Positions 1-8,169 of a DNA stretch of 11,038 nucleotides are shown here, in pieces. Source of the DNA: Gammaproteobacteria bacterium (lineage in GTDB: Bacteria; Pseudomonadota; Gammaproteobacteria; Acidiferrobacterales; Acidiferrobacteraceae). The stretch covers positions 1 to 11,038 of the forward strand of contig JAPTWT010000017.1 of the NCBI GenBank assembly GCA_028064935.1, written 5' to 3'. Each line of letters starts with the position of its first letter. Position 1 is the stretch's first letter. The notes beneath the pieces are model-generated. The model ran no database searches. It was not told the origin of the DNA and was given only the letters and a program-made list of their open reading frames with translations. The translations under genes and the position numbers were made by a program.

Positions 1-71
1 TTAAATGAGAAGGCGGTGATTTTCAGGTCTTTCAGGCGTAGTATTTTCGCCAGCAACGTCAGGTTGCTCAT
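1..71 (-). CDS. Transposase, N-terminal fragment (probable ISL3 family), runs off the left edge
   Basis: On the complement, an ATG at 71-69 opens a frame with no stop to the window edge, giving 23 codons that begin MSNLTLLAKILRLKDLK. A good Shine-Dalgarno (GAGAGG, complement of 78-83) sits 6 bases upstream of the ATG. From memory, this start resembles ISL3-family transposases, which continue into a Cys-rich zinc-binding segment and a DDE catalytic domain; neither lies in the window. The protein would cut and join the ends of its own insertion sequence. Its orientation, diverging from the hsd operon, and the inverted-repeat-like sequence near 242-265 fit an element whose end lies just left of the defence locus. 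The family call rests on a short N-terminus only, so another transposase family is possible, and I cannot tell whether the gene is intact beyond the edge. Confidence 0.5.
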   Translation of the reverse strand, partial: MSNLTLLAKILRLKDLKITAFSF

Positions 72-119
72 GGGTTTCCTCTCTTTGTCGATTAGTCGTC
101 AACAACTGAGAGGAGACCC
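72..119 (-). promoter_or_regulatory. Leader hairpin that would sequester the transposase ribosome binding site
   Basis: Bases 72-83 (GGGTTTCCTCTC) and 108-119 (GAGAGGAGACCC) form a 12-base inverted repeat with one G-U type mismatch around a 24-base loop. On the minus-strand transcript the 3' arm is GAGAGGAAACCC, which contains the Shine-Dalgarno and directly abuts the transposase ATG at 71. A transcript entering from outside would fold and hide the site, while one starting within the loop would leave it free. This arrangement is established for IS10 and IS50, where it suppresses transposase translation from read-through transcripts. The pairing is seen directly; the regulatory role is inferred. 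Confidence 0.5.
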
Positions 120-241
120 GTGTTTACCCTCCATTGCAAGTCCCCGTGTGCCCCAAGCGGGCTCCGGTCCTACCCAACGCCTATCGTCTCACCCGTTTAC
201 GCCGCCACACCCATCAGACCTACCTGATTATCAAGCCGATA

Positions 242-265
242 CCGTGGGGAAAGTCGGATAGAGCC
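242..265. repeat. Candidate terminal inverted repeat of the insertion sequence
   Basis: Read from the right, the complement of 242-265 begins GGCTCTATCCGACTTTCCCC. Several ISL3-family elements have termini beginning GGCTCT, and the position about 170-190 bases upstream of the transposase start is reasonable for an IS end. The partner repeat lies outside the window, so this cannot be confirmed here. If correct, bases 266-273 (ATTATTTG) would be one copy of the 8-base target duplication typical of that family. This call is from resemblance only. Confidence 0.35.
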
Positions 266-800
266 ATTATTTGCAGAGACTCGCACGGGCGGCGGGGGAG
301 CACGCCTACCGCTATTTAGATTGTATGAGCCGGGCAACGGCGGGAATTTTCCGCCAGGGGAGGCGGACCTAGAAGGAATCGTCAATTTCCTTCTCGGAAA
401 CGGAGAGTAGTGTTAGCGCCGTTGCGCGCCTTGGAGAGCGGGACGGAGCGGAGAGACCATAAGTGGCGCCGAGATCAAGGGCGCGTGGCGATGGAAGATC
501 CCATCGCATACACTGGGGGCCGGCCCACACTTGGCAAACACGGGGCAGGCGAAGAAACCTACCGGGAACAATGGGTCCTTGGGGTTTGTGGAGGAACGCT
601 TGCGCTTCAGGTCGTGACGCGCGTTCCGGACGTGTGCGCGGCGGAGGCCGCATCGGGGATGGTTTGAAACCCGGCGCTGCGCCATTTGGCGCCCCGCTGG
701 GTACGTCGACCACGTGCAGGGCGCCCGGGTTGGCGAGTATGGGTGGTGGGGCGAACCCTCCCCCACAGGGTCGGAGGCTGTCGACTCGCTGATTCGAGAT
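266..800. other. Intergenic region without a supportable gene
   Basis: More than 500 GC-rich bases contain only short or antisense open frames whose translations (rich in Pro, Arg, Ser and Ala) resemble no family I know and lack good ribosome binding sites. I see no tRNA or rRNA-like folding. Local structures include an 8-base-pair hairpin at 371-394 (AGAAGGAA / TTCCTTCT, 8-base loop) with no following T-run, and a small GGCGG/CCGCC dyad around 338-354. The region may be a decayed gene between the insertion sequence and the hsd operon, but nothing in it allows naming one. Confidence 0.5.
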
Positions 801-801
801 C

Positions 802-815
802 TGGGGCTTGCCCCA
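802..815. promoter_or_regulatory. Operator-like perfect dyad upstream of hsdM
   Basis: TGGGGC-TT-GCCCCA is a perfect 6+6 palindrome with a 2-base centre, lying 22 bases upstream of a TATAAT hexamer at 838-843, roughly where the -35 region of that promoter would be. A loop of 2 bases is too tight for a good RNA hairpin, so a dimeric protein binding site is more plausible. The ORF6N protein encoded in the operon is one conceivable ligand. The function is inference; only the symmetry is seen. Confidence 0.3.
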
Positions 816-837
816 TGCGCTGCGACCGGACCCGGTT

Positions 838-889
838 TATAATCCCCTGAGAATACGCGGTATGATGAATATAATAAGTTGGGGGAGGA
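838..889 (+). promoter_or_regulatory. Promoter-like AT-rich segment and Shine-Dalgarno for hsdM
   Basis: In otherwise GC-rich DNA, three -10-like hexamers occur close together: TATAAT at 838-843, TATGAT at 861-866 and TATAAT at 870-875. None has a convincing -35 box at 16-18 bases, so the operon promoter may be activator-dependent or extended elsewhere. The hexamer at 838-843 would start transcription near 850 and give a leader of about 43 bases; the one at 870 would start on top of the ribosome site and is less likely. A strong Shine-Dalgarno, GGGGGAGGA at 881-889, precedes the hsdM ATG at 893 and settles that start. Confidence 0.4.
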
Positions 890-892
890 CGC

Positions 893-2447
<1,555 letters not shown>

Positions 2448-2458
<11 letters not shown>

Positions 2459-2990
2459 GAGAGCAAAACGGGCTGCGCTGATCGTCCCCGAAGAGCGGAT
2501 TGCCCGAGGCATCTTAGTGATACGCGGACATAAGGTCCTGCTCGATGCCGATCTCGCCGAGCTCTACGGGGTCCCTACCAAGCGGCTGAACGAACAGGTG
2601 AAACGCAATTCGGAGCGCTTCCCGGCGGATTTCCTATTTGCGCTCACAGCCGAAGAGAAAGCCCAGGTGGTCGCACATTGCGACCACCTCGCGCGCTTGA
2701 AGTTTTCCCCGACACTGCCCAATGCCTTCACCGAGCATGGCGCCATCATGGCCGCCTCGGTGCTCAATACGCCGCGGGCGGTCGAGATGAGCGTATTCGT
2801 CGTGCGCACCTTCGTGCGGCTTCGGCAAATTCTCGCCACCCATACCGAACTCGCCCGCAAGCTCGCCGTGCTTGAGAAGAAGTACGACACCCAGTTCCAG
2901 GTCGTGTTCGACGCCATCCGGGAACTGATGACCCCGCCGGAGCCGAAGAAGAAGCGGCCTATCGGATTTGCGCCGTGGGAGGAGAAATGA
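2448..2990 (+). CDS. ORF6N-domain (KilA-N-associated) DNA-binding protein
   Basis: A protein of 180 residues. Residues about 14-105 match the ORF6N domain, known from phage and large-virus regulators and often coupled with KilA-N or found beside type I R-M genes; the recognisable core is [18 protein letters not shown] (25-42) followed by LNEQVKRN and RFPADFLF. A helical, probably coiled-coil segment lies at about 118-155 ([19 protein letters not shown]), and the protein ends in a basic KKKRPIGF tail typical of bacterial members. It is predicted to bind DNA as an oligomer; whether it regulates the hsd operon or modulates R-M is unknown. I chose the ATG at 2448, overlapping hsdM by 11 bases, rather than an upstream TTG at 2421, because overlap coupling is the rule in this operon. 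Base composition is like hsdM, unlike hsdS. Confidence 0.85.
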
Positions 2991-3091
2991 CCCGGTGGCG
3001 GTTTGGGGCGGGCCTGCCCGATCAGGTCGTGGCTGGGAAACCGGATGCTGTTAACGATGTCAATCTGAAGGGACTAGGGCATGGGGACTAA
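2987..3091 (+). CDS. Possible 34-residue small protein or coupling ORF between the ORF6N gene and hsdS
   Basis: The ATG at 2987 overlaps the ORF6N gene stop (ATGA), and the frame runs 34 codons ([20 protein letters not shown]...) to TAA at 3089-3091, ending 11 bases inside hsdS. The peptide matches no family I recognise. The frame may encode a real small protein, may be a relic of a longer gene removed when the central block was exchanged, or may serve only to carry ribosomes from the ORF6N stop to the hsdS start. The case rests on the two overlaps, which match the junctions elsewhere in the operon; the sequence itself has no diagnostic feature, and hsdS also has its own Shine-Dalgarno. Confidence 0.3.
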   Translation: MTRWRFGAGLPDQVVAGKPDAVNDVNLKGLGHGD

Positions 3092-4379
3092 TTGGCGAAC
3101 GGTTGCTGTTGGCGATGCCTTCGATGTCAACCCTTATCGTGCCATAAAGCGCGGACAGGTCACCCCATTCATTCCTATGGATGCTCTGCCTGAGCATACA
3201 CGCACCGTTTCCAGGGTCGACGAACGTGAGTTCACGGGGTCTGGAACTAAGTTCCAGAATGGCGACACACTCATTGCGAGGATCACGCCCTGCCTTGAAA
3301 ACGGTAAGACCGCTTTTGTGGCGGGTCTGCCCGCCGGAGTCGTCGCGCACGGTTCTACCGAGTACATCGTGTTAGCCGGCAAGCCCAATCAGAGCGATAG
3401 TCTGTTTGCCTATTACCTCGCTCGATCTCCAGATTTCCGGCGATACGCAATCGGACACATGGAGGGCACGTCGGGGAGACAAAGAGTGCCTTCGGTAGCG
3501 GTACAAAATTTCCTCGTTTCCTTACCATCCCTTCCCGAACAGCGCGCGATCGCCCACATCCTCGGTACGCTGGACGACAAGATCGAATTGAACCGACGGA
3601 TGAACGAGACACTGGAGGCCATGGCGCGGGCGCTCTTTCAGTCATGGTTTGTGGACTTTGATCCGATCCGGGCCAAGATGGAGGGGCACTGGCGCAAGGG
3701 GGAATCGCTCCCGGGTCTTCCGGCTCATCTCTATGATCTCTTTCCGGATTCCTTTGAGGAGTCGGAGTTGGGGGAGATTCCGAGGGGGTGGAAGGTGCAG
3801 GGCCTCGACGAGATTGCAAACTTCTTGAACGGGCTCGCCCTTCAGAAGTACTCGCCAGGAGACGGGGCGACATTGCCAGTCATCAAGATTGCCCAACTCC
3901 GCAAAGGCGACACTGAGGGTGCAGACCGCTGCAATACCAGCGTTCCACCCAAATATGTGATCAACGATGGTGACGTTCTCTTCTCATGGTCTGGCTCGCT
4001 CGAATGTATCCTATGGGCCGGTGATAGGGGCGCGCTGAATCAGCATCTCTTCAAGGTAACATCGACGCAGTTCTGTAAATGGTTCTACTATTTGTGGGTT
4101 CACGAGCATTTGGCTAGCTTTCGCCACACTGCCGCCGGCAAGGCAACCACAATGGGCCACATCCAGCGTCACCATCTGTCCGATGCGAAGGTTGTCGTGC
4201 CAGAGTCGGATGTTCTCGACGCGGTGGACAAGATGATTGCGCCGATCATCGAGCAGATCATGCAGCGCCGTATTGAATCCCGAACCCTCGCGACCCTGCG
4301 CGATATGTTGTTGCCCAAGCTCATCTCTGGCGAGCTGAGGGTTGCACATCCCAAGACACTGGCCGAGGCGAGGCAATGA
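3081..4379 (+). CDS. hsdS: Type I restriction-modification system specificity subunit HsdS
   Basis: A 432-residue DNA-recognition subunit that pairs with HsdM and HsdR and sets the bipartite target site. Two target recognition domains are each followed by a conserved helical spacer. TRD1 covers about residues 1-150 and is followed by LPEQRAIAHILGTLDDKIEL (from 151), NRRMNETLEAMARALF and SWFVDFDPI. TRD2 covers about 215-380 (starting near ELGEIPRGWK) and is followed by the distal helix with TLRDMLLPKLISGELRV. The two-repeat layout is complete, so it should specify both half-sites; the target sequence cannot be read from the protein. AAGGGA at 3068-3073, 7 bases before the ATG, supports the start. 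Composition is less GC-rich than hsdM. The stop codon overlaps the following ATG by 4 bases (ATGA), linking it to the ABC-3C module. Confidence 0.96.
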   Translation: MGTNWRTVAVGDAFDVNPYRAIKRGQVTPFIPMDALPEHTRTVSRVDEREFTGSGTKFQNGDTLIARITPCLENGKTAFVAGLPAGVVAHGSTEYIVLAGKPNQSDSLFAYYLARSPDFRRYAIGHMEGTSGRQRVPSVAVQNFLVSLPSLPEQRAIAHILGTLDDKIELNRRMNETLEAMARALFQSWFVDFDPIRAKMEGHWRKGESLPGLPAHLYDLFPDSFEESELGEIPRGWKVQGLDEIANFLNGLALQKYSPGDGATLPVIKIAQLRKGDTEGADRCNTSVPPKYVINDGDVLFSWSGSLECILWAGDRGALNQHLFKVTSTQFCKWFYYLWVHEHLASFRHTAAGKATTMGHIQRHHLSDAKVVVPESDVLDAVDKMIAPIIEQIMQRRIESRTLATLRDMLLPKLISGELRVAHPKTLAEARQ

Positions 4380-5590
4380 CTACTGATAGTCCCAGCCCTT
4401 TCTCAGCAGTCGATGCCACACTGGGATACCTCTATCAGGTCCGGTCGGCGTTACTCTGGGCCTTGCGCAAACAAAAGAGCGAGCCCAACTTTCTTGTCTC
4501 AGTTGAAACACTGGACGACGTGACCTTCGAGACGGCGGGCAGAAACCCGACTGACCTACTGCAAACGAAACATCATAGAAGAGGCGCCGCGTCGTTGACT
4601 GATGCGAGCCCGGATCTATGGAAGACGCTGAGGATCTGGTTTGAGGGCCATTCGTTCGGACAGATACCTCCGACAGCGAATCTGTACCTCGTGACAACTA
4701 GTATCGCACCTGACGGCACGGCGGCATCGCGACTGCGCGCGGTGTCTCGCGACGTCGCAACGGCGCAACGGGCGTTGGATGCCACTGCGGCATCATCGTC
4801 GAACCTTACGAACAACAGTGCGTACGAGGCGTATCTCAAGGCAACTTCAGCCCAGCGTGCCGCGATTCTTAGTAAGGTTATCATCGTTGATGCCGCGCCG
4901 ACGGTCGCGGATCTCGATGGCGAACTGCGTCAAGAAGTCTATTGGGCGGCTGAGAAGGAATACCACGCAGCATTTCTCGATCGGCTCGAGGGTTGGTGGC
5001 TACGTCGTGTACTTCGTCAACTGAACGACGCCACGCAAGACCGGGTTGGATCCGTCGAACTTGAGGCGCAGATGTCCGATCTGCGTGAACAGTTCAAGCA
5101 GGACGCGCTACCGATTGACGACGACCTTCTTGAGTTCACGCTTGATGATGCGACCAAGGCCGCTCATGAGGACTCTAGGTTCGTCAGGCAGCTGGAAATT
5201 ATCAAGGCAGGTAAGCATCGCATAGCCGCCGCCATTCGCGACTACTACCGAGCTTTCGAACAGCGCTCCCGGTGGATTCGCGATGATTTGGTGGTTGGGT
5301 TGGATCTTCGGAAGTACGAAAAAAGACTTTGCGAGGAATGGGAACTGGTTTTCGAGGCGATGCGCGACAACGTGGGTGATACCGCCACGGATGAGGCGCA
5401 AGAGCAAGCTGCGCGCTCGGTGCTTGCGTGGGCAGAGCGCACTACCATTCCGATTCGGCCTAGCGTAACCGAGCCGTTTGTGAGCCGCGGTTCCCTACAC
5501 ATGCTGTCCGATGAGGCACGGATCGGATGGCACCCGAAGTTTCGAGCCCGGCTCGGGTCTCTCTTGAGCGCCAAGGAGGAAACCGCATGA
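4376..5590 (+). CDS. ABC-three-component system effector-type protein with Cap4/DUF4297-like nuclease domain
   Basis: A 404-residue protein in the first position of the ABC-3C module. Residues about 9-130 look like the Cap4/DUF4297-type PD-(D/E)xK endonuclease fold: GYLYQVRSALLWAL (17-30), an acidic strand VETLDDVTF with E44, D47 and D48, then LLQTKHH (61-67), where Q63-x-K65 fits the (E/Q)xK motif. This domain cuts double-stranded DNA in related conflict systems. The C-terminal half (from about 230) is mostly helical and would be the ABC-3C C-terminal region that couples the effector to the ATPase. This follows the published ABC-3C architecture of a variable effector domain plus a conserved C-terminal domain. 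The gene starts within the hsdS stop (ATGA) and ends within the next start (ATGA). I rate the system assignment higher than the nuclease assignment. Confidence 0.75.
   Translation: MTTDSPSPFSAVDATLGYLYQVRSALLWALRKQKSEPNFLVSVETLDDVTFETAGRNPTDLLQTKHHRRGAASLTDASPDLWKTLRIWFEGHSFGQIPPTANLYLVTTSIAPDGTAASRLRAVSRDVATAQRALDATAASSSNLTNNSAYEAYLKATSAQRAAILSKVIIVDAAPTVADLDGELRQEVYWAAEKEYHAAFLDRLEGWWLRRVLRQLNDATQDRVGSVELEAQMSDLREQFKQDALPIDDDLLEFTLDDATKAAHEDSRFVRQLEIIKAGKHRIAAAIRDYYRAFEQRSRWIRDDLVVGLDLRKYEKRLCEEWELVFEAMRDNVGDTATDEAQEQAARSVLAWAERTTIPIRPSVTEPFVSRGSLHMLSDEARIGWHPKFRARLGSLLSAKEETA
5573..5580 (+). promoter_or_regulatory. Strong Shine-Dalgarno for the ABC-3C middle component
   Basis: AAGGAGGA lies 6 bases before the ATG at 5587. 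It decides that start over the in-frame upstream start at 5527 and is the strongest ribosome site inside the ABC-3C block, suggesting that the middle component is made at a level partly independent of coupling from the preceding gene. Confidence 0.7.
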
Positions 5591-6084
5591 CAGCGTGGGC
5601 AGATCGATCTCACGAGGAACGAGCGCTCCTGAACCCAGGATTCTGCGCGAACCTCCTTTGGCAAGCTGCCAGTGGATATTCTACCGGCGTCGAAGGTGCG
5701 CTGTCGTTCGAGGAATCATTCTTGGTGCTGCCGTTTGTGCTCCATCGTGAGACGCGAGAAGCACTGCCTCGCTCTAGCCGGACGTCGCTGGCTGTGTGGA
5801 TCGATGAAAACCCTCTGGCGCGAGGCAGAGTGGCAAACCATGCGCGCTTGTTGGTCTCATTTACAAAGGAGGCGTTGATGTTCGGTGGCGTCCACGGGCT
5901 TATCCGGCTTGATGAAGGCAGAGTGTGGGCACAGACGACTTGGCGACGAGCCGTGAACCGAACGCTCACGAAGTCGAGTGACGAGGTCAAGGCCTGCGCC
6001 AAGCGAGCTGCTTTCATTGGGAAGTGGTTTGCCCAAGCCGGCAGCGCGGCGACCGTTTGTGCTTTGATTGGAGTGCGCCCGTGA
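5587..6084 (+). CDS. Three-component ABC system middle component
   Basis: A small (165-residue) protein matching the middle component of ABC-3C systems. Its early segment has NPGFCANLLWQAASGY (residues 16-31), then the family-typical run SFLVLPFVLHRETREALP, then SLAVWIDENP. The family has no assigned enzymatic activity and is proposed to bridge the ATPase and the effector protein. No catalytic motif, signal peptide or membrane segment is visible. The start at 5587 is set by AAGGAGGA at 5573-5580 and overlaps the previous stop as ATGA; its own TGA overlaps the following GTG (GTGA). Position between the effector-type gene and the DUF3732 ATPase is the canonical gene order, which supports the assignment. 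Confidence 0.8.
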   Translation: MTAWADRSHEERALLNPGFCANLLWQAASGYSTGVEGALSFEESFLVLPFVLHRETREALPRSSRTSLAVWIDENPLARGRVANHARLLVSFTKEALMFGGVHGLIRLDEGRVWAQTTWRRAVNRTLTKSSDEVKACAKRAAFIGKWFAQAGSAATVCALIGVRP

Positions 6085-8021
6085 CAATGCAGATCTTGGA
6101 CATTGTTGTTTTCAGTCACCACGGGCAGCAGCGTGTTCTCACACTAAACACCGGCGCGGTGAATATCATCACGGGCGCATCGAAGACCGGTAAGTCCGCT
6201 CTCGTCGACGTTGTTGATTATTGTTTTGGTGCGGGCGAGTGCCGGGTCCCCGAGGGGCCCATTCGGCGGTCAGTCTCATGGTTTGGCCTTCGGCTTCAAC
6301 TCGAAGGTGGGCAGGCCTTCATTGCCAGGCGTTGCCCCGATGCGCGATCCGTATCTAGCGAAGACTGTTTCGTGGAGATCGGAGACCGAGTCGACATACC
6401 GGATGTGGGCGTCCTTCGGCAGACCACGAACACAAAAGGTCTTGGTGCCCTCCTTACCGGCTGGAGCGGGATCCACGAGAACATCCATGAGCCGTTTCCC
6501 GGTCAGACGAGACCGGCACTGTCGGCCAATGTACGCCACGCGCTCGGGTTGTGCTTTCAGCCACAGGACGAGATCATTCGCCGCCAGCAGCTCTTTCATG
6601 GTGCGGCGGATAATTTCTTTGCCCAAGCGCTGAAGGACACGCTACCGTATTTCCTCGGTGCGGTCGATGATGAGTATGTGCAGAAGCGTGAGGAACTTCG
6701 GCGAGTGCGCGAACAACTGCGAGCGTGTCAGCGACAATTAACCGAGCTCCAATCGCTTCGAGGAAGTGGTACTAGCAAAGCGGCGACACTACTGACTCAA
6801 GCGAGAGACGTCGGTCTTTCATCGAGCGACGCGATAACTTGGGATGATACGGTCGCCGCGCTTCGCGAAATGTCTCGAACCCCGATGACGGCGACCGCTC
6901 TTGAGCATCCGGATGGACAGGAGTTTTCCCGCCTGGCCGCAGAACGTGATCAATTGCTCTATGAGCAGCGCCGCTTGCGCGAGGAAATCTCTGCTGCGCG
7001 CGCCTTCGAACGAGATGAGAAGGGCTTCTCACGAGAGGCCTCAGAGCAACAATCTCGACTGGCCTCGATTGGAATATTCAATGGGTCGGAGCCGGGACAC
7101 ATCTGCCCGTTGTGTTCGCAACAACTTTCCGATGCAGTCGCAGTGCCGGCTGTGGCACAGATCAAGAACGTCCTGACCGACGTGTCGTCTCGCCTCGAGT
7201 CTGTGACTCGGGCGGCTCCGCAGGTCGAGAGAGCCATTGCCGAGCTTGACTCCCGACTACAGCGGGTTGTGGGGGATCTGGCTAAGAGCCGAGCAGAGAT
7301 GGAGGCGGTGCGGAGTTCACGTGATCGGTTGCAAAACATTCAGGATGAGACGGCAAGGCGTGCGCTCATTCTCGGGCGCATAAGTCTGTATTTGGAAAGT
7401 CTGCCCGATCTTCCAGACACCCAGGTGCTTGAGGAACAAGCGCAGCGGTTGAGGACCCAATCCGCCGCCCTGGAGGAAGAGCTTAGCGACGAGCGAGTGA
7501 GGGAGCGCATTGATTCCATCACGTCAATTCTCGGCAGAGTAATGACGGACTGGGCTCGTGAGTTGTATCTCGAACATTCTATGTTTCCTCTCAGGCTGGA
7601 TTTAAGGAGGCTCACGATCGTTGCCGACACTGCGGACGGCCCGGTGCCGATGGACCGCATGGGCAGCGGCGAGAACTGGGTGGGCTATCACCTCATTGCG
7701 CACCTAGCGTTACACGAGTGGTTTACCAAGCGTGGGCGACCGGTCCCTCGCTTTTTGTTCCTAGATCAACCATCGCAGGTTTACTTCCCACCCGAGAATG
7801 ATGGTGATGGCTCGATGACTATGGTTGAAGAAGACGACAGGCAGGCGGTCGTCCGGATGTTCCAGTGCGTTTTCAAAGTGGTTAATGAGCTAACACCGGG
7901 CTTTCAGGTAGTAATTACTGAGCATGCTGATATAGAAGAAGATTGGTACCAGCGCGCAATCGTCGAACGCTGGCGTGGAGGGGAGAAGCTGGTTCCCGAG
8001 GGGTGGCCGCGGAGTGAGTAG
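6081..8021 (+). CDS. ABC-3C system ATPase, DUF3732 type (SMC/Rad50-like)
   Basis: A 646-residue SMC/Rad50-like ATPase. Walker A is GASKTGKS at 32-39, followed by the family-typical VDYCFG. A central coiled coil of about 200-500 is interrupted by CPLC (C342, C345), resembling a zinc-hook half-site. The C-terminal lobe carries the DUF3732 signature GSGENWVGYHL (from 528) and Walker B FLFLDQPSQVYFP with D562. ATP-driven dimerisation would clamp nucleic acid and signal to the two partner proteins. I start at GTG 6081, which overlaps the previous stop (GTGA) with GGAG at 6070-6073, rather than at ATG 6087, where the spacing is too long, or far upstream at 6024, which would overlap the middle component by 61 bases. 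All ATPase motifs are intact. The stop lies inside the beginning of the hsdR remnant (GTGAGTAG). Confidence 0.9.
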   Translation: MTMQILDIVVFSHHGQQRVLTLNTGAVNIITGASKTGKSALVDVVDYCFGAGECRVPEGPIRRSVSWFGLRLQLEGGQAFIARRCPDARSVSSEDCFVEIGDRVDIPDVGVLRQTTNTKGLGALLTGWSGIHENIHEPFPGQTRPALSANVRHALGLCFQPQDEIIRRQQLFHGAADNFFAQALKDTLPYFLGAVDDEYVQKREELRRVREQLRACQRQLTELQSLRGSGTSKAATLLTQARDVGLSSSDAITWDDTVAALREMSRTPMTATALEHPDGQEFSRLAAERDQLLYEQRRLREEISAARAFERDEKGFSREASEQQSRLASIGIFNGSEPGHICPLCSQQLSDAVAVPAVAQIKNVLTDVSSRLESVTRAAPQVERAIAELDSRLQRVVGDLAKSRAEMEAVRSSRDRLQNIQDETARRALILGRISLYLESLPDLPDTQVLEEQAQRLRTQSAALEEELSDERVRERIDSITSILGRVMTDWARELYLEHSMFPLRLDLRRLTIVADTADGPVPMDRMGSGENWVGYHLIAHLALHEWFTKRGRPVPRFLFLDQPSQVYFPPENDGDGSMTMVEEDDRQAVVRMFQCVFKVVNELTPGFQVVITEHADIEEDWYQRAIVERWRGGEKLVPEGWPRSE

Positions 8022-8142
8022 CCAGGCTTTCACCGAGACCGTCACGGAAGACGACGCCCTCGCTTGGTGCGAAACACTCAGCTACGGCATTCTTCACGGT
8101 CCTGACATCGCGGCGGGCGAGTCCGGCACGGAAAGCAAGTGA
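8014..8142 (+). pseudogene. Truncated hsdR 5' end (42 codons)
   Basis: From GTG 8014, overlapping the ATPase gene by 8 bases, a frame reads SSQAFTETVTEDDALAW, continues to [10 protein letters not shown], and stops at TGA 8140-8142. Aligned without gaps to the N-terminus of the downstream HsdR (10042 onward), about 17 of 35 residues are identical, including the run LHGPDIAAG and the W, L and Y upstream. The DNA differs at many third positions, so this is the start of a different hsdR lineage, not a recent local duplication. Homology ends near 8139, 30 bases before the DUF262 start. It most likely marks where an earlier hsdR, once directly coupled to the ABC-3C operon, was cut off and replaced. 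It might still be translated as a 42-residue peptide; no function is evident. Confidence 0.75.
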
Positions 8143-8169
8143 GTTTTTAACCGATAGGGGTCGCCAACA

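Noticed and set aside
134..319. Small + strand frames in the insertion-sequence end (16-261 and 134-319)
   Set aside because: No good ribosome site or family resemblance; they cross the probable insertion-sequence boundary.
371..394. 8-base-pair hairpin as a transcription terminator
   Set aside because: Only moderate GC in the stem and no T-run on either side.
5527..5586. Upstream start for the middle component
   Set aside because: AAGGAGGA at 5573-5580 and the ATGA overlap point clearly to 5587.
6024..6080. Upstream start for the ABC-3C ATPase
   Set aside because: It would overlap the middle component by 61 bases. The GTG at 6081 has a 4-base overlap and a spaced GGAG, matching the neighbouring junctions.
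8143..8169. A mobile-element end as the cause of the hsdR truncation
   Set aside because: The 27 bases hold no inverted repeat or direct repeat that I can match at the other side of the DUF262 gene, and there is no transposase. Recombination between operons explains the junction better.
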